Assembly: GCA_036417435.1 (NCBI GenBank)
Contig: CM070905.1
Location: 67,597,092 to 67,661,091 of the forward strand
Reading direction: 5' to 3'
Source of the DNA: Inia geoffrensis
Lineage: Eukaryota > Chordata > Mammalia > Artiodactyla > Iniidae
DNA: 64,000 nucleotides
Below, one piece after another: positions 11,721-24,098 of the stretch. Under the pieces are notes generated by a model. That model saw only the letters and a program-made list of their open reading frames with translations, was not told where the DNA came from and made no database searches. Position 1 is the first letter of the stretch. Every line of letters starts with the position of its first letter. A program made the position numbers and the translations under genes.

Positions 11721-12126
11721 GGTACAGGATGGCTACAAGCTTAAAGGGCCGACACGATTCTGCAAGACTTGCTACAAGTGCTGTGGTTTTTTTCCCCAAA
11801 ACATTTAAGAAGTATTATTGAAAACAATAAAATACAGAAACACCATCTTCTCATTTTAAAGTAAAACTAACAACATCTTCCACAACTTTCCTAGTACTCC
11901 ACCATTCTTATCACTATTAAAAAACAAAACCAAGTTCCAGATCCAAAATAATGAATGAACCTGCTGGCAAATCTTTTTCTCATGGTTCTAGCCTCCTCCA
12001 CTCCACTTATTTTGTAAATTTTACATTTGCACCTTTTCAAGAATGAGTAGCAATTTTTATTTCATTAATATCTGTGAAAATATCTGTGACTTAACTTTCT
12101 TCATATTAATTAAAAAACAAAAGAAG
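11721..12126. other. Intergenic, nothing recognised
   Basis: AT-rich unique sequence between the MIR relic and the next SINE. Confidence 0.5.
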
Positions 12127-12413
12127 GGCTTCCCTGGTGGTGCAGTGGTTAAGAATCCGCCTGCCAGTGCAGGGGACACAGATTCGAGCTCTGGTTCGGG
12201 AAGATTCCACGTGCCGCGGAGCAACTAAGCGCACGCACCACAACTACTGAAGCCCGCGTGCCCAGAGCCCGTGCTCCGCAACAAGAGAAGCCACCCAGTG
12301 AGAAGCCCGGGCACCGCAACGAAGAGTAGCCCCCACTTGCAGCAACTAGAGAAAGACCACGCGCAGCAACTAAGACCCAGTGCAGCCAAAAATAAATAAA
12401 TAAATTTATTAAA
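12127..12413 (+). mobile_element. CHR-1-type tRNA-derived SINE (long form)
   Basis: Has the shared tRNA head, then a longer body with GAAGCCACCCAGTGAGAAG, CGCAACGAAGAGTAGCCCCC and GCAGCAACTAAGACCCAG. Ends with an (AAATA)n tail. The longer body separates it from the ~200-bp CHR-2 copies. Confidence 0.88.
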
Positions 12414-12690
12414 ACAAAACCACACACACCCTAATCAAACTAAGAGAAAATACACATTTGTTCACTAAAGCTCACCTGCTTTAGATAATTTCTCTTCACA
12501 CATTAGCATAGTAAGCCAATGTTTGATCCATGCTGCAAAAGCTGTACAAAATGACAAGACCTGTTAATTCCCTAGAGAAACCTTAAGGCAAAAGCAAAAG
12601 CCTCACTCTACAAAAGAAAAATGAAACAGAGGCATGGGGACTATGAAGATGGCTCAGATGGGTAGGCAGCACAAGGAGGAAGACAATTTT

Positions 12691-13250
12691 TTTTTTTTTT
12701 TTGGCTGCGTTGGGTCTTTGTTGCCACACGAGGGCTTTTCTCTAGCTGCGGCGAGCGGGGCTACTCTTTGTTGCTGTGCACGAGCTTCTCACTGGGTGGC
12801 TTTTTTTTTTTTTTTTTTTTTTTTTTTTGCGGTACGCGGGCCTCTTACACTTGTGGCCTCTCCCGTTGAGAAGCACAGGCTCCGGACGCGCAGGCTCAGC
12901 GGCCATGGCTCACGAGCGCAGCCACTCCGTGGCATGTGGGATCTTCCCAGACCGGGGCACAAACCTGTATCCCCTGCATCGGCAGGCGGACTCTCAACCA
13001 CTGCGCCATCAGGGAAGCCCTGGGTGGCTTCTCTTGTTGCAGAGCACGGGCTCTAGGCACGTGGGCTTCTGTTGTTGTGCTGCACAGGCTCCGTTGTGGC
13101 TCACGGGCTCTACAGGGCAGGCTCAGTAGTTGTGGCGCACGGGCTTAGTTGCTCCGTGGCATGTGGGATCTCCCCAGACCAGGGCTCGAACCTGTGTCCC
13201 CTGCATTGGCAGCCGGATTCTTAACCACTGCGCCACCCAGGGAAGCACCA
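12691..13250 (-). mobile_element. CHR-1-type SINE, reversed, interrupted by another SINE
   Basis: Poly-T start, TTGGCTGCGTTGGGTCTTTG, then the body, and at the right end CACTGCGCCACCCAGGGAAG. Flanked by a 13-bp duplication GAAGACAATTTTT at 12679-12691 and 13254-13266. A second SINE splits it at 12801-13020. Confidence 0.92.
12801..13020 (-). mobile_element. CHR-2-type SINE nested in a CHR-1-type SINE
   Basis: Complete reversed CHR-2 copy from a ~28-base poly-T to CATCAGGGAAGCCC. The host SINE sequence TGGGTGGCTT is duplicated at 12793-12802 and 13021-13030. The nesting shows that it inserted after the host element. Confidence 0.92.
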
Positions 13251-13266
13251 GATGAAGACAATTTTT

Positions 13267-16109
13267 GTACAAACATATGCAAGATAAAGTGTAAAAAGGA
13301 GCATTGAACATCCGGTTTCCTGCAGAAATACTGATCATGGCAGATAAAATGACTCCTGAAACAAGTTCTGCTTGGATCTTAATTAACAGAATCTTGTTAG
13401 TTCTCTCCTACATATTACCCGTGGTATCAGAGCCTTGTTTCAGAGCTCTTCTTTCCTCCTGTTCACTGTACAGACCTGGATCCCAGGCCTGCCCAACAAT
13501 CCCTATAGAAGACAGTGGTAGTGTGTTTGGGTCCTTCTTTGAAAAGCAGTCACCTCTCCTTCACCTGAACACTGGGACTAACTCCAAGTTCCAGGCAGTC
13601 ACTTCATGTTTTTGAGTTGTAGCAGAACAAACTTTTTAGCATGGAGGTTTCTTTAAGGCTACAAACTTTACAAGTTGGTCCCATTAACAATGACCTAAAG
13701 GCAGGAGTTCTTTAAACGGCAAGAATCAAACACTTAAGATTTGCTAGAAGTTTTTAAAGAATTTAGCGTGGCTATAGATCACAGAGAGGCATCCATACAC
13801 ACACAGAAAAACCTTCTGAGCCAGATTCATGGAGAGGTTTAAAAAAAAAAAGGGGGGGGGGGGAATACTCTGTATGACATTAAGGAAACAATAGTCACTA
13901 CTGCTCAAGGAGAAGAGACAGCGACTGTACAGAAGTAAGCTCCAGAGCCTACCTTTGACTTTTCAGTCCTGCCACACAATTATCCAGAGGAGCTGTTTTC
14001 AAATACCAAGGGCAATACACACAGAGTTATCATCATCACTCACTCTTCAAAGCCGTGACCTTTACTTTGGGCTAGTTTCTTTGGCAAGGAAGTTTGGCAT
14101 GAAACTACTAAAGCAACAAACGGCAAAACCCCGTTCTTGCAACTCAGCTCTCTTCATGGCTAGGCAACAAAACACCTAACTTCGGGCTCCAGAGGTAAAA
14201 CTTCTTAAGATAACCCACCTGAGACTCCCAGGAAGCATATTTATCAAAACTAGTTAAAGTCACCTTCTGAGTAATTGCTGCGGAGGTGTTTCAGCACAGC
14301 AGATGGGCACATTTTCTGTGGGTTGAGCGATTGATCACTCAGTTCTAGTAACAGGTGCATCTTGATTCTGGGGCCTTGAAACATGACAGCCTGTAGAAAG
14401 ACTATTAAAATCGCTTTGCTAACAAAGAAAAATCAATTGTTCTCCACAAGGAGGTGCCCTCAGGCACAATCAATATGCAATAGCACAAGGCTGGGCTGTA
14501 AAGCCTGGGAACAAACAGACTGAAGCTTTTGATTAGGTACAAGTAAAAAGAGTAGCCCTGTTTCATCTCTCTGATGGACTAAGAGAGATAAACATGTATT
14601 TTGCTGCAAGTTGCATTTGCTTTTCCTTCCGCAGGTCAACATGCTAAAGGACAGTTTTTTTCTTTCGAGTGTATTCCTTTCTAAAGTATCATTTTACCTG
14701 TGTTCAGTTCAAAGTATGTGGGAGAGAGCCAGAGTTGATAAGGGACCTACTTATGAGACTAGTCGAAGAACCAAAATGGAGAGACACATGGGAGCCGTGA
14801 CACCATCAATTGTTAAGTGCTCTGGTTGAAAAGCATACAGTATTGTGATTTCTCTGCTAAATGTAAGAGATATATGAGTGAAGATGTGGGTGAGGTCAGT
14901 ACTTTTTGTGCATTTTTCTACCAACAAATCAATAATCATCTGTCATTTACAGACATATGTTTCAAGAGTAGAAAAGTGGCGTTTTCATGGCATTTACAAC
15001 CTCCATGTATTTTCATAAAGCTTTACCTGTGTGCCAACAGTCTTTGAAGCAGGTACAAAATTCAAAATAAAACTCAATTCAGGCTGTTCAGATGTGTAAA
15101 AGGCACACTCTCAGTAACAAAACTTTATGCTGAGAACATGAAATGCTTTTTTACTCAAAGGAATGTTACAGTTGAATAGTTCAGACAAAACCCATTGAAC
15201 AATTGTCAGTAACTATTCAGACTTAGCTAGAATGTGTATACATTAACAAATTTGAAATTCAATGTCAAAAAATATTAAATGGTCTTGACTTTATACAATC
15301 AGCAACATACAAAATTCAGTTTTTCATGGAAAATTAACTATATGAATTGATTGAGCATAAAACAAAAAGATACTTTGTAATTTACACGGTATTGGGAAGT
15401 ACACATAAATTAGGAGGTAATTTTTGTTCAACACAGATCAGCTAGTAAGTATCGTTCAGTAAAACTTCCAGCCTCATGAGTTTGAGCTTAACCAGATTAA
15501 TCTCTGGTTAATCTTGTCAGGCAGACTGCCCGACAGAATGCAATGTGGTTTGCAGTCTACGTATCCAAAATAAAGATGTGGAAGTGTTTGACAGTTAGTG
15601 TTAGGAACTGAGGCCAAAATTCTAAGACAGAAGAGTGCTGTAGAGTCAAAAACCAGGAGAGGTCTATGAGGCTGTTTGCTCTAACAGCCGCCTACATACT
15701 ACTGCCAACTTTTCAACTGAAATGAATTAGACATAGCTGTAAGTTATCCCCGATCTGCATCTCCAGAAAAGGGCTATGTTCATCTCTGATCAGACACCAT
15801 CACTGTCCATATGCTTTGCTCGGTAAATTCTAAAGGGAGTTTATCAGGCAGATGAAACTGATAGAAGAGGGAAGCATAAAAGGGAAGAAAAAGTATTTCA
15901 AAGAGCAATGTATTTGGAAATCCATAAGCAAACTTAAATAGTTATTGACAGTATAAAAGAAATACAATGTTTTACGTTTAAAACATACACTGTTCTAAGG
16001 TCATTGTATTGTCTGGAAAACAGTAAAGGTATTCGTTTGTATTTGACTTTAATCAGTCAAAAAAGTGTGTTGTAATCTCTAGGGCGGATGTTAATATGTC
16101 AAGGAATGT
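13267..16109. other. Intergenic, nothing recognised
   Basis: About 2.8 kb of mostly unique sequence with no credible coding frame. It contains an A11-G12 homopolymer junction at 13841-13863. Some parts may be decayed repeats that I cannot name. Confidence 0.5.
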
Positions 16110-16790
16110 TGTAACAGTAAAAATAGTACAAGAATGTATAACAAGCTAATGGGTATGGAATTTAACAATTAAATACAAACAAAAGAAGACTTAGAAAGAG
16201 AAAACAAGGTACGTAGGACAGATAGAAGAAACAGAAAACAAGATGGTAGATTTAAACACCAATATATAAGTAAAAACATTAAATGTAAATGAACTAAAAT
16301 TACAAGATGAAGATTTAAATACCTGAAAACAACTAAACTCAAATAAATGCTGCTTGTAAGAGATACTTTCAATTTTAAAATTCAGAAAAGTTAAAAAGAA
16401 TGATAAAAGAATTATAGAGCAACGTAAAAGGAAGTTTTTAAAACCACACTAACATTAAACAAAGCAGACTCTAAGGAAAGATGCATTATTACAGATCAGA
16501 GATACATTTCACAATGATAAAAGGGTAAAACCACTATAAAACTAGAATAATTCCAAATATGTACACACATATTAGCATAGCCTCAAAATAGTGAAAATTT
16601 CACAGTTCTACAGGAATAAACAGTCAATTTCACGGTTATATTGAAAGACTTTAAAACAATTCTCTCAGTGACTGATAGGAGAAGCAGATAAATCAGTAAG
16701 GGTAAAAGACTTGAACGACGTAATTAACCAATTTGACATAATTGACAAATGTAGAATACCCAAAACAACAACTACATACTATAAACTAAC
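16110..16790 (+). mobile_element. Old LINE-1 ORF2 fragment, decayed
   Basis: A-rich sequence with AAGATGGTAGATTTAAACAC, TTAAATGTAAATGAACTAAA and GATTTAAATACCTGAAAACA reproduces a mid-ORF2 L1 pattern. Many stops; no open frame remains. Confidence 0.65.
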
Positions 16791-17434
16791 TTAAGCTAAA
16801 ACTAAAGGGAATCTGTTGATTTATTATAACTAGGAAGTCTGCGCTTGGATCTTCAGGTTTCAGGCATCACTGAACCAGGGACTGAAAATACATTATGGAT
16901 GTTTCTGCATTTTTTTTCCTAGCTCAGTTCTGCTTAACTTTACATGTCTGATCTCATTATTTCCTGCTGCAAATAAGCTGTCTTTTTGAGACCTAGTAAT
17001 ATTGACCCAAGCAATTCTAAATCTGTATTATTCTAGCATTGAAATTCCAAAGGCAAGAAACAGTCATCCATAGTACTACTTGCTAAAAAAAATATGGGGA
17101 GTACACTGATTGACCTGGATTTGGTCTCGTGCTAATCCCTGCATTAAACATTGAGGGCTGGAAGATGGGTAAAGTATCTAATTCTGTAGCAGCCCCATTA
17201 AAATTCCACGGAGCAGAAGAGGACTTTGCCAATTAAACATGTTTCATGTGACTGGATAAGAAGTTCTAAACTTCCACCTTCCAGTACTGTGACCCCAAAG
17301 ACGGTCTTTGATGCTGGATCATAATAGAAAAGTTGTAAGAAAAGTTATGATTGGTCCATTTCGGGTTACCAATTCATCCTTGAATAACTAAAGCCATCCT
17401 TTAATAACTTCAGGGAATAGAGAGTATTCTTATT
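16791..17434. other. Intergenic, nothing recognised
   Basis: Unique sequence with no gene or nameable repeat. Confidence 0.5.
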
Positions 17435-17900
17435 TTCTCCTCTTTCAACTTTTTATTTGGAAATAACTTCAAATTTCCATAAAGGTTACAGTAACATTAT
17501 AATTAACTCCTTTCTTTCCTTCACCCAAATTTACTAACTGTTAACATTTGGTCACATTTTAAAATTTATCACAATGTTCATAACGTGTGTGTGCACGCTT
17601 ATGTTTCTAAGCCATCTCAAAGTATGCTTGCAAACATCATGGCCTTCACCCTTCTCAGCACTCATGTTCTAAGTAGAAGGACATTCTTTTATACATTATA
17701 GCATAATTATCAAAATCAGGAAATTTAATGTCAATAAAATTCTATTATATAATATATAGCCCATATTCAAATTTCATCAATCATCTCAATATATTTAACC
17801 ACTTTCCAATGTTGGATATTTAGGTTCCTCTTTTCTACCCAAACTAATTTTGATCCTATACTTTCTGAACCCCTGTATACCATGGTAGATTACCTACCTT
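17435..17900 (-). mobile_element. Old LINE-1 fragment, reversed
   Basis: CAACTTTTTATTTGGAAATA, CTTCAAATTTCCATAAAGGT and CAAATTTACTAACTGTTAAC follow the reversed L1M 3' pattern. Further reversed-L1-like sequence may extend towards 18150. Confidence 0.6.
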
Positions 17901-18399
17901 CTGTGTCTCCTTTGTCTTGTTGCCTTCTGCTATTTTCTTCTCTCATTCCTTCTCTGTGTTGCGTCTTTTGAGATCCATACGTACAGCTGGTGTTTCCTTC
18001 TGTCTCCTGTTATATATAACTACACCACTGTGTTTATCCCCTTTTGATGTCAACAGCTATGCCTAGGTCTGCATGTACTTTGGGATTCTATGGTTCTATG
18101 GCCATAAGATATTATTCACTACAAGAAAAAAATTTTTTTCCTAAGAAAAAGGAGACAATGTTCCTAGGTCTTTACCAACGTTCCTCCTAAGCCCAGAGTA
18201 TATTTACATCTCCCTGTAGCTAACCAATTACTCTAATATTCAATCAACTACCCTGAACTTCCAGTCACTTATCTTAACTGAAAAAATTTCATTGATTTGT
18301 TTTTGCATGGTTACCTTATATTCAGGAATATGGCTTTGTTATTTTCTCAAAAATGACCTTGACACAGATTTCCTGCTGGTTGATTAAAACGTCAGCAAA

Positions 18400-18620
18400 A
18401 GTTAAAATAATGCTACAACAGCGTATCCTGTGATCCAGTGCTTTCACTCCTAAGAAATTTAACAACAAGAACAAAACTCTAAGATAAAAATACGAAGATA
18501 AATCTATCTAAAATTTATAACAATAGAAAAAACCCCTAGAAGCAACTAAGTGTCCAAATTTGAAAACTGGTTAAATAAATCATAGAACACCTGTACATAA
18601 TTTTAAAAAGTCACAACGTA
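18400..18620 (+). mobile_element. Old LINE-1 ORF2 fragment
   Basis: ATCCAGTGCTTTCACTCCTA and AGCAACTAAGTGTCCAAATT with AAATAAATCATAGAACACC follow the L1 ORF2 C-terminal block order on the plus strand, heavily decayed. Confidence 0.6.
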
Positions 18621-20989
18621 CAGTTATGCTCAAGAACACAGAAAGTCATCCAGGTCAATAAATCAGGTTATAAACTGATCATTCTAGAATTATTCCCAGA
18701 TTTAGTAACAAAAGTTGAGACGAGATAGAATTCTTACTCTGGAGACAAAAGGAAGACAGAGCCAGAAGCAAAAACTAAAAATGTTCTTGAGGGAAACCGG
18801 ACAAAATACACGAAACCCAGAAGAGTTTTCCGGGCCAAAATGAGTCTCAATACAGTGTCTTCCATATCTATTAATACGCACCAGTAACACTGTACATTTA
18901 TAAGGATAGCTCCCTCAAGACCACCTGACTGTCAGATTCAGGGCATGCCCATACTCAGCCTCTGTGCCTGTCACGGAAGTACTCAATCCAGTACCTTACA
19001 GAGCTCAGTGGGAGAGCCAGACTCTCTCAGCAGTGTGCACAGTTGGTATTCCTCTTCTCTAACCCATCACTCTCTTAAGCACGTTAGCCCTCTGGCCTAA
19101 GTACAGTGGCAAACCAAAAAATATCAATATAACACAACTATTCCTTTCCCTTCCTCCAACCCGTAGGCAAGGTTGGGATATTTCTTACGCCAGAACCAAA
19201 ATGACTGGGCTCTCCTGAAGCAGGAAACAGTGGACACATTATAGGCTCTGCAAGTCAGGTCTGACACACCCAGTCAACACAGTCCAGGATAATTTCGCAC
19301 ATGATCTTTATGGAGTTTATCTTCTGCTTCTAGAGGACAGACACAGGGGATGGTGGGGTGCCCTACTGTGCCACATACAGGGGTAAAGGTCGGCTCTAGA
19401 CTTCTCAACTTATTAATATCCCTGGTCATCTTCGTGTCTGTGCACGTAAGATATTTGGAATTCCACTGCCCCACTGGCCCTGCTGTGTTTATCAAATTAG
19501 CAATAGGACACAATTATTCAACGTTTGCTTACTATTTTATTAAAATATGTGTCACACAAGGTCAAATTTAAACAACTTATTATTTCAATTAGTTCTGAGA
19601 CACTAATACAAAATACAGATAGCATAAGCAAGGGGATACAGTTGGAGGGTGAGCTGTAGAAGACTTTCCAGGGTAAATGCTTATAGGGTGAGGTGTGGGA
19701 CCAGTGCAGGGAAACAAAGGGCCTGTAAGAGGATAATTGTTGGGTTCGGTTTGGGACACGATACATTTGAGAGTCTTGTGGAATACCCAGACGTCCAGCA
19801 GCAAATCTGAAATTAGGATTTGGAGCTGGGGTTACGAATTAGATTTTTAGAATACGTCAAAATAAGTGGTGATAGGAATCGCAGACTTCAAAGAGATAAC
19901 CCAGGGAGAATCCATAAAGTGAGACTGGAAAAAGGCCAAGGATGGCCAGCAGAGCAAGAAGAACACACACAGGGCACTGACAAGAGTGACTAAAAAGGCA
20001 GGACAGAGCAATATCCGGAAGCCTCTTCAAGACAGAAAAAGCGGCCAAGTGTTACTAAAAGGTTTTATTTGTCTCTAAGTCCCCCACAAATCAACCTAGA
20101 ACTCAAATTTCTCTAAGTATTTTCATTATAACCCACCCTCTCCGTGCACAGGAGAAACTGCCCCTTCTGATCAGAGGCATCTAGTGCTCGATAAGAAGGT
20201 TGCTTCCAGTTTTCCTTGGTGTAGTCTACCCATGTGTGTTGACTCTGGCTGTACTCAGCTTTTAGGTCCTGCTAAGATCCTTCCTGATGCACTGGCTCCT
20301 GCTCACCCCGATGATGGGCCTTGCCCAGATACTCCTTTTGCTTTGTTCCATTCCTTGTCCAGCCCACATCCACTCCTGTTCATGCTGCGATGCTAGCAGA
20401 CCGGAGTCTACCTCTTAACTGGTTTCTGTTGGCATCAAAAGTTTTCAGCTACCCTGTTTCTCAGTGCCAATTATTCTAATAGGTCCTAAGTGATGGATGC
20501 CTGAACTATATAGGGCTATTTTTGCTCTTTTAACTTTCTGATTTCAATCTTTCGCTCGTTAGGACCTATAACAGGAAGCATCAGTAACAGAAGCCAGGTT
20601 GATTCACTAGCCTAAATACATATAAATGTGTGTGTTCAAAGACACTCTACTCAATAATGCTTTAAAGGCCATCTTCCTCAAGCTGGAAGCCCCAAAACCT
20701 CAACCCTGGAATTCTATTTTTAATAGGATGAGTTGATGGTTCATGATAGGTAGAGAATAAAGACATACATCCAAACTCCAATCTTCAGGCTCACACAGTA
20801 TTCTGCAATGAAGGCCAACACTGAATAACTGTTCAAACAGACCTGCCCCTTTAGTCTCTTCTATAATTTATAAATGAGCCACGATGTTACTACTGAGCTG
20901 CAATTTCGGGCAGAATTTCAAAGACCCTCCAACGAACTTGTTTCAGATGTGGGTATTATGCTGACCTCCCTAGCATCATTGGCAATGTA
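18621..20989. other. Intergenic, nothing recognised
   Basis: Mostly unique sequence with scattered short open frames of no recognisable homology. Confidence 0.5.
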
Positions 20990-21180
20990 TTTAAAAGCAG
21001 TCTCTCCACACCAGGGCACCGCTGTTCTTATCCAGACCAAGCCTGCACTCAGAACCTTCCCACACGCCCTTTCTTTCTTGGTTTATTCCTTTTCATCATT
21101 TAGAATGTCAGATTTTAAGCTTCTTGAGAACAGATGTGAAGACGATAGCTTTGTATTCTCCACAATTTCCTTGTGCTTTT
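20990..21180 (+). repeat. L2-like fragment
   Basis: GAATGTCAGATTTTAAGCTT and CTTGAGAACAGATGTGAAG followed by TTTGTATTCTCCACAATTTC fit an L2 tail (pattern: 'gactgtaagctccttgagggcag'). Weak. Confidence 0.45.
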
Positions 21181-21673
21181 AACATGGAAAGCAGGCACTA
21201 CTATTGGGTAAGGGGGAAGGGAGGAGCATAAACCCAGGGTCCTTCTCTTAGGCTCTTCCCAGAGGAAGTCACAATATCTAGAAAATGAGGCTCCAGGGTC
21301 TAATTATGATCCTCACCCATCTCTTGCCATAACTAATTGCATTCTAATTGATGAGCTTGTCTCCACTCCATAGCCCCCAATATACCCTTCACACAGCTAA
21401 AAAAGAATATTTTTTTAAAACAAAAAAATCACTCTTCATACTTATGCTTAATAGACTTTGATGGCTCACCTTGGCCAAAGGCTGAGTTTCTAGAACTTGC
21501 TCTATATGAAGAATCAGTTGGGCCATTTTATGAATTAAATTACATACAGTAAAATTGAATTTTTTCCTACTGGTTTGCAATCCTGTGAATTTTATGCAAT
21601 CCTATGCCTGCATGCTGCGGTAGGCAGAATAGTGGGTCCACATATTTACAGGCCACACAAACCCCTTATCTTT

Positions 21674-22009
21674 TTTTTTCTGGTTTTAGTTTTTATTTTT
21701 GTTTTTTTTTCAACTTTTATTGGAGGATAGCTGCTTTACAATATTGTGTTAGTTTCTACTGTACAGCATAGTGAATCAGCTATACATATACATATATCCC
21801 CTCTTTTTTGGATTTCCTTCCCATTTAGGTCACCACAGAGCACTGAGTAGAGTTCCCTGTGCTATACAGTAGGTTCTCATTAGTTACCTACTTCATACAT
21901 AGTATCAATAGTGTACATGTCAATCCCAATCTCCCAATTCATCCAACCCCCCCTTCACCCCTGGTATAGACACGTTTGTTCTCTATGTCTGTGTCTCTAT
22001 TTCTGTTTG
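21674..22009 (-). mobile_element. 5'-truncated LINE-1, reversed, with 14-bp target-site duplication
   Basis: Poly-T-rich start, CAACTTTTATTGGAGGATAG, TACATATACATATATCCC and GTTCTCTATGTCTGTGTCTC: an L1 3' UTR read backwards. A perfect repeat AACCCCTTATCTTT at 21660-21673 and 22010-22023 brackets it. It appears to have landed in an older MLT1-like fragment (GCAGAATAGTGGGTCCAC on its left). Confidence 0.92.
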
Positions 22010-22114
22010 AACCCCTTATCTTTCCACAGAAGAACTGCAAGCTCTAGTTTCAGCCTCTCCCAATAACCTCAACCCCAGGCATACTTCCTCATGTCCTGAA
22101 TCCCACATAAGTGA

Positions 22115-22440
22115 GATTGGTGGATCACTTATAGTTGAATCACATGGGATTAGGATTCCTGGGCCCTATCCCAGGCCTACTGAATCTGAAACTCAGGAAT
22201 CTTTATTTTAAAACAAAACCCCAAGTGATTCCAGTGTTAAAGAACCCAGCTGGGTGGGTTGTTGATCTACTGGAGAGCAGATCAAAGCATGGAGTGGTGG
22301 TGGTGATGACATTCCTAAGGGTTGTGCGTGCATTAGAATCACCTTGGAAGTTTTATCAGAATGACATGTCTCCTGCTTTTTCTGCTGTGTCATGGGGAGT
22401 TGGGGGATGGGGATTCATAGTTTAAGAAAGGTTCCCAGAA
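22115..22440. mobile_element. MER5A-type hAT fragments
   Basis: Two pieces, ATCCCAGGCCTACTGAATCT with CCAAGTGATTCCAGTG, and GTGCATTAGAATCACCTTGG, match the palindromic MER5A pattern. A ~60-bp GTGGTGGTG-containing stretch separates them. Confidence 0.55.
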
Positions 22441-23094
22441 GATTCTGACAATCCCAGATTTTCTCTCTCTCCTCACTTGCCAGTCTCTATTATCTACCTG
22501 AAATTATCCACCACATTTATGTGCTTGGGCCCTACATCATTTCATCTATAAAGATGTCTCCATATCCACATTCAAGCAAGATTAACTGCTCGCATAACTG
22601 TACTCAGATACTTATTAGATATTTGTAATACAAAATTTCACACATTGAATTACAGACAGTTATCTGGGTCTTTCTTGCCTCCGACACTGATTTCCTCAAG
22701 AGAAGCTGTGTCTTCTTTATTTTTCTCATTTTCAGAGCTTATTCAATAAATATGTTGAAGTGATTAAGAATTACTTGTTTTATAAACACAACAATACACA
22801 TATCACAGTAACAGGAGTAAGGAAGTCAGTGAGACAAGTTCTGGTGTGGTAATTTTGACCCTCTCATCTCGAGAAAACTGCATGGCCAGATGCAAAGCAG
22901 TTCTGTTCCATGTTTCCCTAACATTTTTACTATGAATATCGGTGTAGCAACCATCACCTTGTTTAAAAGTGTCATTTCCACTATGGGAAATTTTATGATG
23001 AATTCCAACGTTATTTTCCTTGAAATTCAAAAAGAATGTTAAGAGCCAAAGACGGTTTGTTTACTCATATTAAATGCCCCTCCCAGCAGAAAAG
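22441..23094. other. Intergenic, nothing firm
   Basis: Contains a possible L2-like tail near 22690-22760 (ATTCAATAAATATGTTGAAG). No gene. Confidence 0.45.
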
Positions 23095-23345
23095 TTGTAT
23101 ATCCCCATTCTCTGGAACTCAAGCACGGGCAAGTGATGCCCTTCGGCCAATGAGTATGAACCCAAGTGCTAGTGTAACTTCAGAGCAGAAGCTGATGACC
23201 ATGTTCTTTTTCCCTGTGCCATAACAACCACCAAAGTTCTGCCTTAAGGCTGCACTATCAAAACAAAGCCTGAGACAGGACTGCAGCTGACCTATGATGG
23301 ATATGTAGACAGAAAAATAAACTTCGTTTACGTAAGCCACTTAGC
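23095..23345 (+). repeat. Possible ancient LTR fragment
   Basis: GCCAATGAGTATGAACCCAA, an AATAAACTTCGTTTACGTAA hexamer region and GCCACTTAGCAC resemble an MLT/MER LTR end. The family is not assigned. Confidence 0.35.
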
Positions 23346-23525
23346 ACAAGCTAATATATCCTGACTGATACAAGGTTCTTCTGACACCGACCCTTGAATT
23401 CTCCAAGCAGGTATGACGATAAACCTAAATATGGAAACCTTAATTAATGAGTTTGCTATGGTGAGTGTGCTTAAAACTTTTCTGAACTTTTCTGGGATAG
23501 AGGATGGCATTAGGGGAACTTAGAA

Positions 23526-23526
<1 letters not shown>

Positions 23527-23585
<59 letters not shown>
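23527..23585. repeat. (TG)23 microsatellite followed by (GA)n
   Basis: An uninterrupted TG run from 23527 to 23572 continues directly as GAGAGAGAGAGA. Alternating purine-pyrimidine runs of this length can adopt Z-DNA. Confidence 0.98.
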
Positions 23586-23765
23586 AGGGTTTGACTGTTA
23601 TCATCCTGGAGGACCTACTGGCATGTAGTGTCTGGGGGTTGCAGATGCCATACATGCTATAATGCACGGGAGTCCTGCTCAAGAATTGTCTGGCCCAAAT
23701 GCCCACTGTTCTGGTTGAGAAACAGGGTAGCACACAAACCACTTAAAAACATGGTTAATCATACC

Positions 23766-24098
23766 AAAAGAGAGAGAGAGGGAGAGAGAGAGAGAGAGAG
23801 AGAGAAAGAAATGGGGGAGAGAAAGAGAAAGAGAAAGAGAGAGAGAAAGAGAGAGAGGGAGAGAGGGAGGGAGGGAGGGAGGGAAGGAGGGAGGAAAAAA
23901 GAAAAGAAGGAAGGAAAGAAAGAGAAAGAGGGAAGGAGGGAGGGTGGAAGGGAGAAAGAAAGAAAGAAAGAGAAAGAAAGAAAAGGGAGGAAGGAAGGAG
24001 GGAAGGGAAAAAGAAAGGAGAAAAAGAAGGAGAGAAGGGGGGAGGGAGGGAGAGACAAGGGAGAAAGGAAGGAAGGGAGGAAGGAAGGAAGGAAAGGA
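23766..24098. repeat. ~330-bp polypurine tract (GA, GGAA, GAAA repeats)
   Basis: Almost pure A/G on the plus strand, with only about three pyrimidines (near 23812, 23945 and 24056). Subrepeats change from GAGA to GGGA/GGAA to GAAA blocks. The long open frames across it on both strands are low-complexity artefacts. Confidence 0.97.

Noticed and set aside
12634..13148. Open frames up to 140 codons over 12.6-13.1 kb, with similar ones at 27.5-27.9, 46.3-46.6, 51.9-52.1, 53.1-53.5 and 62.2-62.5 kb.
   Set aside because: All fall inside CHR SINEs, which are non-coding tRNA-derived repeats. The frames recur in the same form in each copy.
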